Shown here piece by piece: positions 55,101 to 63,397 of a stretch of 64,000 nt of DNA. Positions within the stretch are counted from its first letter, which is position 1; every line of letters begins with the position of its first letter. The stretch spans positions 61,241-125,240 of the forward strand of contig JALHRB010000006.1 in NCBI GenBank assembly GCA_022841665.1, in the 5' to 3' direction. Origin of the DNA: Pseudolabrys sp. (GTDB lineage Bacteria; Pseudomonadota; Alphaproteobacteria; Rhizobiales; Xanthobacteraceae). Made by a program: the position numbers and the translations under genes. The notes beneath the pieces were generated by a model that searched no databases, was not told the DNA's origin, and saw nothing but the letters and a program-made list of their open reading frames with translations.

Positions 55101-58100
55101 CATAGGCAGCGCCACTTCGGCCGTGAACGCCGGCAGCTACGCGCTCAAGGGCAGCTATTTCTCGAACCAGGCCGGATACGACATCTCTTATGCCGGCGCC
55201 CTGACGATCAACAAGGCGACGCTTTCGGCGCTGTCGGGCAGCAAGACCTATGACGCAAGCACGGCCGTCGCGGCGTCGGCCTTCGGCACCAACGGGACGA
55301 TCGCGACCGGCGTGAACGGCGAGACGCTGGCGCTTTCCGGCAACGGCTCGGTGGCGAGCGCCAATGTCGGCTCGGGACTAGCCCTGAACCTGGCCGGCCT
55401 GACGCTGGGCAACGGCACGGGCCTCGCCAGCAACTACCAGTTCGGCACGGGCAACACCGCGACGATCGGAAAGGCGACGCTGGGGGCACTGTCGGGCAAC
55501 AAGACCTATGATGGCAACACGGCCTTTGCGGCAACGTCCTTCGGTAGCGCGGGCACGATTGCCACGGGCGTCAACGGCGAGACGCTCGTCCTGAGCGGCA
55601 GCGCGGCCGCGGCCGGCGCCAATGTCGGCTCGGGACTGGCCCTGAACCTGGCCGGCCTGACGCTGGGCAACGGCACGGGTCTCGCCACCAACTACCAATT
55701 CGGTTCGGGCAATACAGGCGCGATCACACAACGGGCCCTCACCATCACCGGCATTTCGGGGACCAACAAGGTGTACGACGCCACCGCCGCCGCGACACTG
55801 GCCGGCACGGCGGCGCTGGCGAACACCGTTTCAGGCGACGACGTCAGTCTGAGCGGCACCGTTTCGGCTGCCTTCGCTGACAAGAACGTGGGGGCAGGGA
55901 AGGCGGTCACGGTGAGCGGCTATACGCTCGCTGGCACCGCCGCGGCCAATTACACCCTGTCGCAGCCGGCGGGCGTTACCGCCGACATCACCGCGAAGTC
56001 GATCGCGGTCACCGGCGTCACCGCCGCGAACAAGGTCTACGACGCCACCACCGCGGCGACGCTTGGCGGCACGGCGGCGCTCTCGGGCGTGATCTCGGGC
56101 GACACGGTGACGCTCGGCGGCACGGGCTCGGGCGCCTTCGCCGACAAAAACGTCGCGGCCGGCAAGGCGGTGGCGGTCAGCGGCTACAGCATCTCGGGCG
56201 GCGACGCCGGCAACTATACGCTGTCGCAGCCGGCCGGCGTTACCGCCGACATCACCGCGAAATCGATCGCGGTCACCGGCGTCACCGCCGCGAACAAGGT
56301 CTACGACGCCACCACCGCGGCGACGCTTGGCGGCACGGCGGCGCTCTCCGGCGTGATCTCGGGCGACACGGTGATGCTCGGCGGCACGGGCTCGGGCGCC
56401 TTCGCCGACAAAAACGTCGCGGCCGGCAAGGCGGTGGCGGTCAGCGGTTACACGATCTTGGGTGGTGATGCCGGCAACTACGCGCTGTCGCAACCCTCGG
56501 GCGTCATCGCCGACATCACGGCGAAGTCGATCGCCGTCACCGGCGTCACCGCGGCGAACAAGGTCTATGACGCGACGACGGCGGCGACACTCGGCGGCAC
56601 GGCGGCGCTCTCAGGCGTGATCTCCGGCGACATGGTGACGCTCGGCGGCACCGGCTCGGGCGCCTTCGCCGACAAGAACGTTGCGGCCGGCAAGGCGGTG
56701 ACGGTCAGCGGCTACACGATCTCGGGTGGTGATGCCGGCAACTACGCGCTGTCGCAACCCTCGGGCGTCATCGCCGACATCACGGCGAAGTCGATCGCCG
56801 TCACCGGCGTCACCGCGGCGAACAAGGTCTATGACGCGACGACGGCGGCGACGCTGGGCGGCACCGCGGCACTCTCGGGCGTCATCAGCGGCGATACAGT
56901 TACGCTCGGCGGCACCGGCTCGGGCGCCTTCGCCGACAAGAACGTTGCGGCCGGCAAGGCGGTCGCAGTCAGCGGCTACAGCATCTCGGGCGGCGACGCC
57001 GGCAACTACGCGCTATCGCAGCCGGCCGGCATCACCGCCGACATCACGGCGGCGACGCTGACCTACCTCGCCGACGCCAAGAGCCGCGTCTATGGCGATG
57101 CCAATCCGGCACTGACCGGCAGTGTCACTGGCTTCCAGGGCGCTGATACGCTCACGAACGCCACGACCGGCGCGGCCGCTTTCGCGACCGCCGCGACAGC
57201 CGCAAGCGGCGTCGGCAGCTATGCAATCAACGGCAGCGGCCTCGCGGCCAACAATGGCAATTACGTCTTCGTTCAGGCGGGCGGGAACGGCACCGCGCTG
57301 ACGGTGAGCGCACGCTCGATCGAGGTGACGGCCGATGCGCAGAGCAAGCAGGCCGGCCAGCCGGATCCGACACTGACCTGGGCACTCACGGCCGGCACGC
57401 TTGTCGGTGGCGATAGTTTGAGCGGGGCACTCGCGCGCCTCGCGGGCGAAAGCGCCGGCGTTTATCCGATCAACCAGGGGACGCTCGCGGCGTCGGCGAA
57501 CTACGCGCTGAGCTTCGTCGGTGCGGACCTGACGATCAGCGGCGCGCCGGCGACGACCGGCTCCGGCGGGACGGCCCCGAGCCAGGTCAACAACAGTAAT
57601 GCCAACAACGGCGGTACGCCGGCCGCCGGCATGACGCCGACGCAGACCACCGCGGTCGGCAACATCGTGATCAATACGGCGGTCGGCGGCGCGCCCGTCA
57701 CCGGCGGCGTCACTGGCGGCGGCGGCAACGTCGTCACCGGCGGCATCGGCGGCAACAACAACGTGTCCGGCCCGGGCGGGCTGGCCTTCCAGGCGATTTC
57801 CTATCTCAACCAGGGTGAGTATTCGAACGGAGACCTGCCGTCCGCCGATGCGCAGACGAGCCAGGCCGCCGTTCTGGTCATGATCGGCCGCGCGCTCGGC
57901 TCGACCGACCTCAAGATTGACACCCTTCTCAACGGTGGCACGGCGCAATGGAGCAATGCCCCGGGCAGCATCTCCGGCCGGGCCGTCTTCGGCGACGGCA
58001 ACGGCACGACGCGGGCCCCCTCGGGCGACAACGGCTTTGCCTTCGCCAATGGCGCGACCGATATTGCCGGGATGCTAAAGCAGGGCCCGGTCATACTCGG

Positions 58101-58404
58101 CGGTACGAAGGCCGATGGCGCCGGCGGCGCCACGCTCTGGATGTTGGCGACGAGCTTAACCCCCGACGGCAAGGGCATCGTCGCCAACGATCCGACGTCC
58201 GGCCAAAAGATCGTCCTGGCCTACGATCCGCAGACCAAAATCGTCGGCGATCCCGTTGCCCTACTGGCTTCGCAATCGCAATCGGCTAATCTCAATGGCG
58301 GCGTTCAATCGCAGGATGTGGGCGGCTCGAGCTCGCCTCAGGCGTTGAATGGCGTGAAGGGCTTTGTGCCCGCCAGCTACTTCGCTGTGACGATCGTCCA
58401 ATAG
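52162..58404 (+). CDS. TpsA exoprotein: FHA N-terminal domain, GLUG, MBG/YDG repeats
   Basis: 2,080 residues. An extended signal peptide (to about residue 60, LSSAQQLP) precedes the TPS secretion domain (~60-300; LVNPNGIAITSSGVVNVG with NPNG at 144-147). A beta-helix region follows, with GLUG motifs around 775-890 (VGGLVGGN, VGGLVGLN, VGGLVGSN). Then seven tandem MBG/YDG units, two MBG domains (to ~1793), a Gly/Asn low-complexity linker, and a C-terminal domain (~1876-2080) that resembles a degenerate C39/papain-type peptidase. Expected to be exported by TpsB and act at the cell surface as adhesin or matrix protein. No RGD or toxin domain seen. Confidence 0.94.
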   Translation: MRKSEWRRHSVRLPGHFEGGEPVPAVRDILDAGVRAVPSRSTLAAALLFLLSTTALSSAQQLPTGGTVAAGSATIGTPQNGTLTINQTSQRAVLDWTSFSIGRGGTVNFNQPNAAAATLNRVSGSTPSTIAGTINAPGTVLLVNPNGIAITSSGVVNVGSFAASTLNIKDQDFMAGNYRFSGNGASATVTNAGRINVSDGGFAALLGGSVANSGVISARLGKVGLASGELVTLDLAGDGFLSVAVPTSQLGNIVDAQGRPLVSNTGKIKADGGAVYLRAATAATLLRDAVNVPGSIRANSVGTRNGKIVIGGGAGGNVKISGRLAANGRKGGNGGSVSVTGADIGVSGKISAKGQSGGRIDVTGTDVALAGASIDVSGLNGGGIVNIGGNALGKGPLANAITTSADAATTIRADATQNGNGGSVVVWSDDATTFKGTISARGGAQGGDGGQVETSGHSLDIAGATVDAGAAKGKAGAWLLDPYDLTVAGSDATTIASSLNSGTAVTLTTSATGSSGPGTANSAGVGDITINAPIAWSTTAGLTLSAYRNVVLNANLSASAAAPITLAADNTGTGTGTVTFGSGIAATTAGTATLFYNPSAYTTPTSFSGSVTATGGLTAYMLVNTADNLQTGVASNLSGTYALGRDIDLSSISNFTPIGRSPVFSGVFNGQGHTISNLTINSTTGSTGLFGETGTGSSISNLTLSNVNITTTRPRTGALVGISAGTISNVSASGTVTVNGAVQFTGGLVGGTGGGSRISNSSSSVTVNALTNGASYIGGLAGQHWVDQGISNSYATGAVNVGNATNVGGLVGGNNSALSNSYATGTVTAGSGATAVGGLVGLNASSVSNVYSTGSVSAAGATNVGGLVGSNSGTVTNGFWNTETSGQATSAAGTGKTTAQMQSLATFTGAGWSIDDAGGTASTWRIYDGNTYPLLRALLTPLTATYADQSKAYDGSTYGGSFGTPTLSVPGASLSGSATVIGSATSAVNAGSYALKGSYFSNQAGYDISYAGALTINKATLSALSGSKTYDASTAVAASAFGTNGTIATGVNGETLALSGNGSVASANVGSGLALNLAGLTLGNGTGLASNYQFGTGNTATIGKATLGALSGNKTYDGNTAFAATSFGSAGTIATGVNGETLVLSGSAAAAGANVGSGLALNLAGLTLGNGTGLATNYQFGSGNTGAITQRALTITGISGTNKVYDATAAATLAGTAALANTVSGDDVSLSGTVSAAFADKNVGAGKAVTVSGYTLAGTAAANYTLSQPAGVTADITAKSIAVTGVTAANKVYDATTAATLGGTAALSGVISGDTVTLGGTGSGAFADKNVAAGKAVAVSGYSISGGDAGNYTLSQPAGVTADITAKSIAVTGVTAANKVYDATTAATLGGTAALSGVISGDTVMLGGTGSGAFADKNVAAGKAVAVSGYTILGGDAGNYALSQPSGVIADITAKSIAVTGVTAANKVYDATTAATLGGTAALSGVISGDMVTLGGTGSGAFADKNVAAGKAVTVSGYTISGGDAGNYALSQPSGVIADITAKSIAVTGVTAANKVYDATTAATLGGTAALSGVISGDTVTLGGTGSGAFADKNVAAGKAVAVSGYSISGGDAGNYALSQPAGITADITAATLTYLADAKSRVYGDANPALTGSVTGFQGADTLTNATTGAAAFATAATAASGVGSYAINGSGLAANNGNYVFVQAGGNGTALTVSARSIEVTADAQSKQAGQPDPTLTWALTAGTLVGGDSLSGALARLAGESAGVYPINQGTLAASANYALSFVGADLTISGAPATTGSGGTAPSQVNNSNANNGGTPAAGMTPTQTTAVGNIVINTAVGGAPVTGGVTGGGGNVVTGGIGGNNNVSGPGGLAFQAISYLNQGEYSNGDLPSADAQTSQAAVLVMIGRALGSTDLKIDTLLNGGTAQWSNAPGSISGRAVFGDGNGTTRAPSGDNGFAFANGATDIAGMLKQGPVILGGTKADGAGGATLWMLATSLTPDGKGIVANDPTSGQKIVLAYDPQTKIVGDPVALLASQSQSANLNGGVQSQDVGGSSSPQALNGVKGFVPASYFAVTIVQ
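55213..55728 (+). repeat. two tandem 258-bp repeats in tpsA
   Basis: Units 55213-55470 and 55471-55728 (86 codons each) share long identical blocks (for example LALNLAGLTLGNGTGLA). They encode MBG-type beta-sandwich modules. Confidence 0.9.
55729..57048 (+). repeat. five tandem 264-bp YDG repeats in tpsA
   Basis: Units start at 55729, 55993, 56257, 56521 and 56785 (88 codons each), each with NKVYDAT and AFADKNV...AGKAV. The first is divergent; the last four are nearly identical, including at synonymous positions, implying recent duplication or gene conversion. Confidence 0.95.
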
Positions 58405-58421
58405 GGAGCCGGGGGGCCGGC

Positions 58422-59153
58422 ATGGATACGGGCACGATGAACGCACCGAGCGATCATATGGCGTCCGTCGCCGGTGAAACGGTCCGCGACCCCGCTGTTT
58501 GCCGGATCCTGCTCATCGAAGACGATGAGCCGGTCCGCGAGCGTTTTGCCGACATCATCGCCGCCTGGCCAAAAGGTCGCTTGGTGGCTGCCTGCGGCAC
58601 GTTGGCCGAGGCCGCCAGCGTAATCCGCGACAACACGATCGATCTCCTGATCACCGATCTCAATCTGCCCGACGGGCACGGCACGCAGGCGATCTTCTCG
58701 CTTCGCAACGATCAGCCGGCCGCCGAGGCAATGGTCATCTCCGTCCTTGCCGACGACCGCAACGTCATCGAGGCGATCGAGGCCGGCGCGACCGGCTATC
58801 TCCTCAAGGACAGCGACCCGATCGACATCGTGGAGGCGATCACCGAGCTTCTGGCCGGCCGCTCGCCGATCTCGTCCGCTATCGCGCGCACCATCGTGCG
58901 CCGTCTCGGCGGCCGCGATCCGAAGACGGAAACGCCGAACGCGGCGCCGGAGTCGCCTTCGCTTACGCCGCGCGAGATGGACATCCTCTGGGGCATCGCC
59001 AAGGGCTTCACCTACGGCGAGCTGGCCGAGCGCCTGCACATCTCCAAACAGACCGTGCCGGTGCATATCAAGAACATCTACCGCAAGCTGCAGGCCAACA
59101 ATCGCTCAGAGGCGGTCTACGAGGCGTCCCGCCGCGGACTGATCCGCCTGTGA
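58422..59153 (+). CDS. LuxR/NarL-type response regulator
   Basis: 243 residues: receiver domain about 28-145 with phospho-acceptor Asp79 (LLITDLNLPDG), acidic pocket IEDD, and Lys in YLLKDSD; DNA-binding LuxR HTH at ~175-240 (LTPREMDILWGIAKGFTYGELAERLHISKQT). It starts 17 bases after tpsA, so readthrough from tpsA is possible. TGA overlaps the kinase start (GTGA). Confidence 0.93.
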   Translation: MDTGTMNAPSDHMASVAGETVRDPAVCRILLIEDDEPVRERFADIIAAWPKGRLVAACGTLAEAASVIRDNTIDLLITDLNLPDGHGTQAIFSLRNDQPAAEAMVISVLADDRNVIEAIEAGATGYLLKDSDPIDIVEAITELLAGRSPISSAIARTIVRRLGGRDPKTETPNAAPESPSLTPREMDILWGIAKGFTYGELAERLHISKQTVPVHIKNIYRKLQANNRSEAVYEASRRGLIRL

Positions 59154-61000
59154 CCTGGCGCGTTCGTTTCGGCTGGACGGTTCTCGCGGTCGTCACGTTC
59201 GCCATCGCGATCGGGCCCGACCTGGTGACATTGCCGACGCCGAAGAATGCCTTGGTGTTCGACCGCGCTGAATTTTATTCGGACACGGGGGACCGAAAAG
59301 AAGTCGCGCTGCCTTATGCCGTCAAAGCGCAGGTCGACGATCACCCGCAATTCGTAACGTACAAGGTCCGTTTCGATTTGCAGTCGCTACCGGACACGGG
59401 GCTGTACCTCTATATTCCGTCGATCAACCGCCGCGTATCGCTCGAATTCGCCGGGGAGACGTTTTACGGATTCGAATCCAGCAGTTTTTGGACGGGTCCG
59501 TGGGTCAGCGCGTCGGTTATGGTGCGTGTCCCGCTTCGGATGATGGTCGTTGGCCGCAACGAACTCACCCTCACCGTCGAAACGGGACCCTACGTCATCC
59601 CGGCGTATATTTCCGAACTCTATCTTGGGCGGGAAGCCGACCTTGCTCCGTACTACAAGCTTCGGACGGCCGTCGACAGCCAACTGAAGATTATGTCGTT
59701 CGCCGCGCACGCGTTGCTCGGGTTCGGACTGATCTTTGCGTATTTCTTCCGGCCGAACGACCCGCTGTTCGCGTGGCTCGCCGTTCTAAACGCCGTCAGC
59801 CTTCTCGCGTCGGTAGCGCTCTTCACCGGTTTTCATCCGGCAATGCGATATCTTTTCCCTGTTATCGCCAGCATATCGACGGCGGCATCGCCGATCGTCA
59901 TCGGGCTTGCGTTCTGCGTGATCAATGTGCGCCCGTCGCGCAAGCTCAAGATTGCCGCGGTGGTCGTTCCGCTCCTGCTTCTTCCATTGTCGTTGATGCC
60001 TTCAATGCTTGCGCGAATGATCCTGTCGGTTTGCGCGGCGGGGACGATGGTCGCCGGGTTCGTCGTTGCCGCGGCCATCCTGGGCTGGGGCGCATTCAGG
60101 CAAAAGAGCGTCGATGCAGGCTTGTTGTTTCCGCCAGTGTTTCTTTGGGCTTGGTTTTCAATTCATGATGTCTTTGTAACCGTTACCGTCCCCGAGCATG
60201 GCTACAACTTGCTCTTTGCCTATCCAAGACCGCTGATGTTGGTCTTGGTCACCGCCGTGCTGATGCACCGCATGGGCATAAGTCTCGATCAATTGGACCG
60301 CGCCAATGAAACGCTCGCTCTGCGTCTTGCCGAGCGCGAGGCCGAACTAGCCGCCCTGCACCGGGCAGAGAAGGAGAAGACGGCGCGCCTGATCCGCGAC
60401 CACGAGCGCCAGCGCCTCACGCACGATCTGCACGACGGTATCAGCGGCCACCTCGTTTCGATCATCGCGCTGTCCGAGCGCGCCGGCGACAACGTGCGTC
60501 CTATCGAGCAGGCGGCGCGCGACGCCTTGAACGATCTTCGGCTCGTGATCTACTCGCTGGACCTCGGCGACAGTGAGCTGCCGCTTGCACTCGCCAATTT
60601 TCGCGAGCGTCTTGCGCCGCAATTGCAGCGCCTTGGCATCGAACTGGATTGGTCGACGGCGAATTTACCGGAAGTGTCCGGTGTCACGCCGGGCAACGCC
60701 CTCGCGATCCTGCGGATCGTCCAGGAGGCGATCACGAACGCGGTCAAGCACGGGCCCGCCCGCAAAATCACGGTGCGCGGTAGCGGGGGACGGGATGGCG
60801 GGGTCGCTATTACGGTCGAAAACGACGGCAATGGGAGTTTCGACGAAGACGGCGTGAAGGGCCACGGACTGGCCAATATGCGCCGGCGTGCGCAGAAGCT
60901 TCAGGGGCGGCTGACCATCGACTCCGGCGAACGGTGCGTCAAAGTCACGCTCTTGTTGCCGTCGCGGCTACCCGAATTTGCCGAAGAAAGTATAGTCTAG
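59150..61000 (+). CDS. membrane sensor histidine kinase (HisKA_3)
   Basis: 616 residues from GTG 59150. An N-terminal segment, then a ~150-residue extracytoplasmic sandwich domain (7TMR-DISM-type), about seven membrane spans (~185-380), a coiled coil, the HisKA_3 dimerisation helix with His428 (THDLHDGISGHL) and an HATPase (EAITNAVKHG, GLANMRRRAQ). It pairs with the response regulator. The extracellular domain likely binds a carbohydrate or other small ligand; unknown. Confidence 0.92.
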   Translation: MTWRVRFGWTVLAVVTFAIAIGPDLVTLPTPKNALVFDRAEFYSDTGDRKEVALPYAVKAQVDDHPQFVTYKVRFDLQSLPDTGLYLYIPSINRRVSLEFAGETFYGFESSSFWTGPWVSASVMVRVPLRMMVVGRNELTLTVETGPYVIPAYISELYLGREADLAPYYKLRTAVDSQLKIMSFAAHALLGFGLIFAYFFRPNDPLFAWLAVLNAVSLLASVALFTGFHPAMRYLFPVIASISTAASPIVIGLAFCVINVRPSRKLKIAAVVVPLLLLPLSLMPSMLARMILSVCAAGTMVAGFVVAAAILGWGAFRQKSVDAGLLFPPVFLWAWFSIHDVFVTVTVPEHGYNLLFAYPRPLMLVLVTAVLMHRMGISLDQLDRANETLALRLAEREAELAALHRAEKEKTARLIRDHERQRLTHDLHDGISGHLVSIIALSERAGDNVRPIEQAARDALNDLRLVIYSLDLGDSELPLALANFRERLAPQLQRLGIELDWSTANLPEVSGVTPGNALAILRIVQEAITNAVKHGPARKITVRGSGGRDGGVAITVENDGNGSFDEDGVKGHGLANMRRRAQKLQGRLTIDSGERCVKVTLLLPSRLPEFAEESIV

Positions 61001-61066
61001 AATTAAGAATGCGCCCATGTCGGTTTGACGGAAGAACTCGGCGCACGATTTCGGGTGGGGGATCAT

Positions 61067-62011
61067 GTGACGGGGGGTACGGTTTGTCGTCTCCGCCGCC
61101 TGGCGGCAGCGCTTTTTTTCGTTATTGCCGCGACGCCGTCGTCGACTGCGATGGAAGGAATCCAGGGCCCTTATCTTAAAGGTTATCGCGATTTCATGAC
61201 GGGCGTGCTCGGGTCGCCGGGTGTGCACCTCCGCCACGACCTCTACATGTACCACGGCTCCGAGCAGTCGACGGTGCCGCAGGGGCAGCTGAGGGTGGGC
61301 TACCAGAGCACGATCAATATCCTGGGCGCTACCGTCGTCACGCCCTTTCGACTGTTCGACGCCGACTACGGCTTCTCGGTGCGGTCGGCTTATTCTTTCA
61401 ATCACGCCGACCAGTCGGTGGCGCCGCAGCGCCCCGCCTTGCCGACCACCGTCCGCAGCGGCGATCTCGCCGCCTTGCACGACGTCGTCGTCAGCCCGCT
61501 TCTTCTCGGCTGGCATAGCGGCAACTGGCACTGGAACTTCGCGACGTCGGTATGGCTGCCGGTCGGCAATTATGAACGGGGCCGGCTCATCAACACCGGG
61601 CGCAACACCTGGGCATGGGCGCCGCAGCTCGGCGTGACCTATTTCGATCCGAAGACCGGCTGGGAGGTTTCCGGGGCGGCGAGCTATGTCGTGAGCGAGG
61701 TCAACCCCGCGACGAACTACCGTTCGGGCCAGATTTTTCACTTTGATTATGCCGCCGGGAAGATGCTGACGCAGAACTTCAAACTCGGGATCGTCGGCTA
61801 TTACATGCAGCAGACGACGGCTGACAGCGGCTCGGGGGCGACGGCCGGCGAGCGTATGGTGCGCGTCGTCGGGCTGGGACCGGGCGCGACGTTCACCGTC
61901 AAGATTAACGAGCGGCCGATCGTGCTCGTCGCCAAATATTATCGCGAGTTCGACGCGCAAAACACGACGCAAGGCGACGCAGGGTTCTTGTCGGTACGTT
62001 TTTCCTACTAA
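61067..62011 (+). CDS. outer-membrane barrel-like protein, phenol MetA-pathway family (PF13557-like)
   Basis: About 314 residues from GTG 61067, preceded by GGTGGGGGA; the frame also opens at TTG 61025. Signal peptide ending SSTA. The body alternates beta strands (LRHDLYMYHG, FATSVWLPVGNYERG, AWAPQLGVTYFDPKTGWEVS, FLSVRFSY) with a terminal aromatic, as in the transporter family near phenol-degradation genes. Likely an outer-membrane channel or porin-like protein. Directly after the histidine kinase, 66 bases. Confidence 0.78.
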   Translation: MTGGTVCRLRRLAAALFFVIAATPSSTAMEGIQGPYLKGYRDFMTGVLGSPGVHLRHDLYMYHGSEQSTVPQGQLRVGYQSTINILGATVVTPFRLFDADYGFSVRSAYSFNHADQSVAPQRPALPTTVRSGDLAALHDVVVSPLLLGWHSGNWHWNFATSVWLPVGNYERGRLINTGRNTWAWAPQLGVTYFDPKTGWEVSGAASYVVSEVNPATNYRSGQIFHFDYAAGKMLTQNFKLGIVGYYMQQTTADSGSGATAGERMVRVVGLGPGATFTVKINERPIVLVAKYYREFDAQNTTQGDAGFLSVRFSY

Positions 62012-62066
62012 TTGTGAGTTGGATGAGCCTTGGTTTTCTGACGCCCGGCGGGTAGTCAGTCCAAAA

Positions 62067-62085
62067 TCGGGTTTCAGAAACCCGA
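62067..62085 (-). terminator. hairpin terminator for the AbiV gene
   Basis: TCGGGTTT/AAACCCGA (62067-62074, 62078-62085), loop CAG. Read leftward it is followed by TTTTGG, so it suits the AbiV gene; for the rightward gene there is no U-tract. Confidence 0.7.
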
Positions 62086-62181
62086 CATGGGCTCACCTCG
62101 ACCAGAATGGCCGGCTTCGGGAGAAGCGATGAAACAGCAATCACGGACAGCGCGAAGTGGAAAATTGACGGCAAAGCTGCC

Positions 62182-62814
62182 TTAGGCGGGCTCCGTGGAA
62201 GGTCGCTGCCTTCGGACACGCTCAAACATGGCATCGATCTTCTGGCCGACGTCAAGAGAGTGATTGGTGAAGCCGACCAGCGCGTCATCCGCCGCTTCGA
62301 GGGCAAGAAGGACGAACTCCCACGCTTGCAGAGGTGAGATCGCCGACGCAGGCGTCACGAATCCAGAATCTGCCAAGGCGCAGTAGAGCGCCGCCTCGCG
62401 TTGCGAGACGAACCCGGTCTCGTGTGCCTGTGCGTCTAGCGCCTTGGCGCGGTCCGCCCCAAGTGCGTCCATGATGCGCTCGGACATGAGTACGGTCGGC
62501 AGCAGAGCCATGCTGTGCTTCGACCGATGGTCCCGAAAAGGATCCCGGCCTTTAGCCGGCGGACCTTCCTTGTCGCGGCGAAAGGTCCCGACATGGGCTT
62601 TGCTGGTTTCTTCGAGGGCCGTGATTGCCATGAACGCTGCGGAACCAAAGGAACTGCTCTCAAGCAGAAGCACTGCATCCGTCAGAAGCTGGAAGACATG
62701 GTCAATCGCGGCGTTAAAGTCCTCGTGTTTTTCGTAAAACCGGCTGCCGAAGGCGAGCGCCGCTTCTACGGATAACATGCCGCCACGTCGCGGTGTTCTT
62801 CCTTCATTACTCAC
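62182..62814 (-). CDS. AbiV-family abortive infection protein
   Basis: 210 residues from GTG 62814; AAGGAGG lies seven bases upstream and decides this start over the ATG at 62922. AbiV/HEPN-like features: FGSAAFMAITALEETSKAHVG and FRDHRSKHSMALL, where RDHRSKH fits the HEPN Rx4-6H RNase motif. Known AbiV protects Lactococcus from phage by blocking translation of phage products. Here it is alone, flanked by non-coding palindromes. Confidence 0.82.
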   Translation of the reverse strand: MSNEGRTPRRGGMLSVEAALAFGSRFYEKHEDFNAAIDHVFQLLTDAVLLLESSSFGSAAFMAITALEETSKAHVGTFRRDKEGPPAKGRDPFRDHRSKHSMALLPTVLMSERIMDALGADRAKALDAQAHETGFVSQREAALYCALADSGFVTPASAISPLQAWEFVLLALEAADDALVGFTNHSLDVGQKIDAMFERVRRQRPSTEPA

Positions 62815-63190
62815 TTGGCGGCCTCCTTGCTCCAAACTCGTAGGGTACGGGGAGGAAGTGCTTGCCGCAATAACACGAGACCGCAAGGCGCCGGGCCAGT
62901 AGTAGTCCTCCGGCTTGGCCATCGACCTTACGAAACTTGGATAAAGACAAACACTGGTCCTTCATTGACGCCACTGACAAGCCAAGATGGCTTCACTTAT
63001 AAGTGAAACGCTGATGCTGCCTGAAAGAAAAGGTTCCATAATGGACGTTATCGGTCTGAAGGGACCACGCATCGATAATTCATGGTTATGTCTGGTTCGG
63101 CGGCGGTCTTATTGAGGGCAACGTCGCAATGACTAGTGCCATGGCGGTCGGCCAGCCTGACTTGGGCTCATTTCTCGGGAAGAGAAAGCG
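62815..63190. other. 376-base region, palindromes upstream of AbiV
   Basis: No credible gene. It contains a perfect 16-base palindrome TTCACTTATAAGTGAA (62992-63007) overlapping an inverted repeat AAGCCA-AGA-TGGCTT (62979-62993). Probably regulatory for AbiV, for the 63191 gene, or both. Confidence 0.6.
62992..63007. promoter_or_regulatory. perfect 16-base palindrome
   Basis: TTCACTTA/TAAGTGAA. About 180 bases from each flanking gene. Symmetry and AT content suggest a dimeric repressor site; the binding protein is unknown. Confidence 0.55.
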
Positions 63191-63397
63191 ATGAGTATAA
63201 AAGATACCGTAGGCGATGAGGATATCGGGACCGCGAGGCTTGTCGCGCGCGTGCGCAAAGAGATATCAAGCGGGGTCCCGCTAATTCCGAAGCGAATTGT
63301 TGATGTCATCGCTGCCAGCAGGAATCGGGGGCGCGTGGCGGCTGGCTATTTGGCGAAGGTGCGTCCGAAGAAAAAGTCATCCACAGACAAGACGTGA
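63191..63397 (+). CDS. small hypothetical protein (68 aa)
   Basis: From ATG 63191 after GGGAAGAGAAAGCG, which could serve as ribosome-binding site. MSIKDTVGDEDIGTARLVAR... ends in a lysine-rich tail. Its 3' end overlaps the next, opposite frame. No domain recognised. Confidence 0.45.
   Translation: MSIKDTVGDEDIGTARLVARVRKEISSGVPLIPKRIVDVIAASRNRGRVAAGYLAKVRPKKKSSTDKT

Noticed and set aside
62107..62337. 76-codon frame rightward inside the AbiV gene
   Set aside because: Antisense shadow of AbiV; weak start context.
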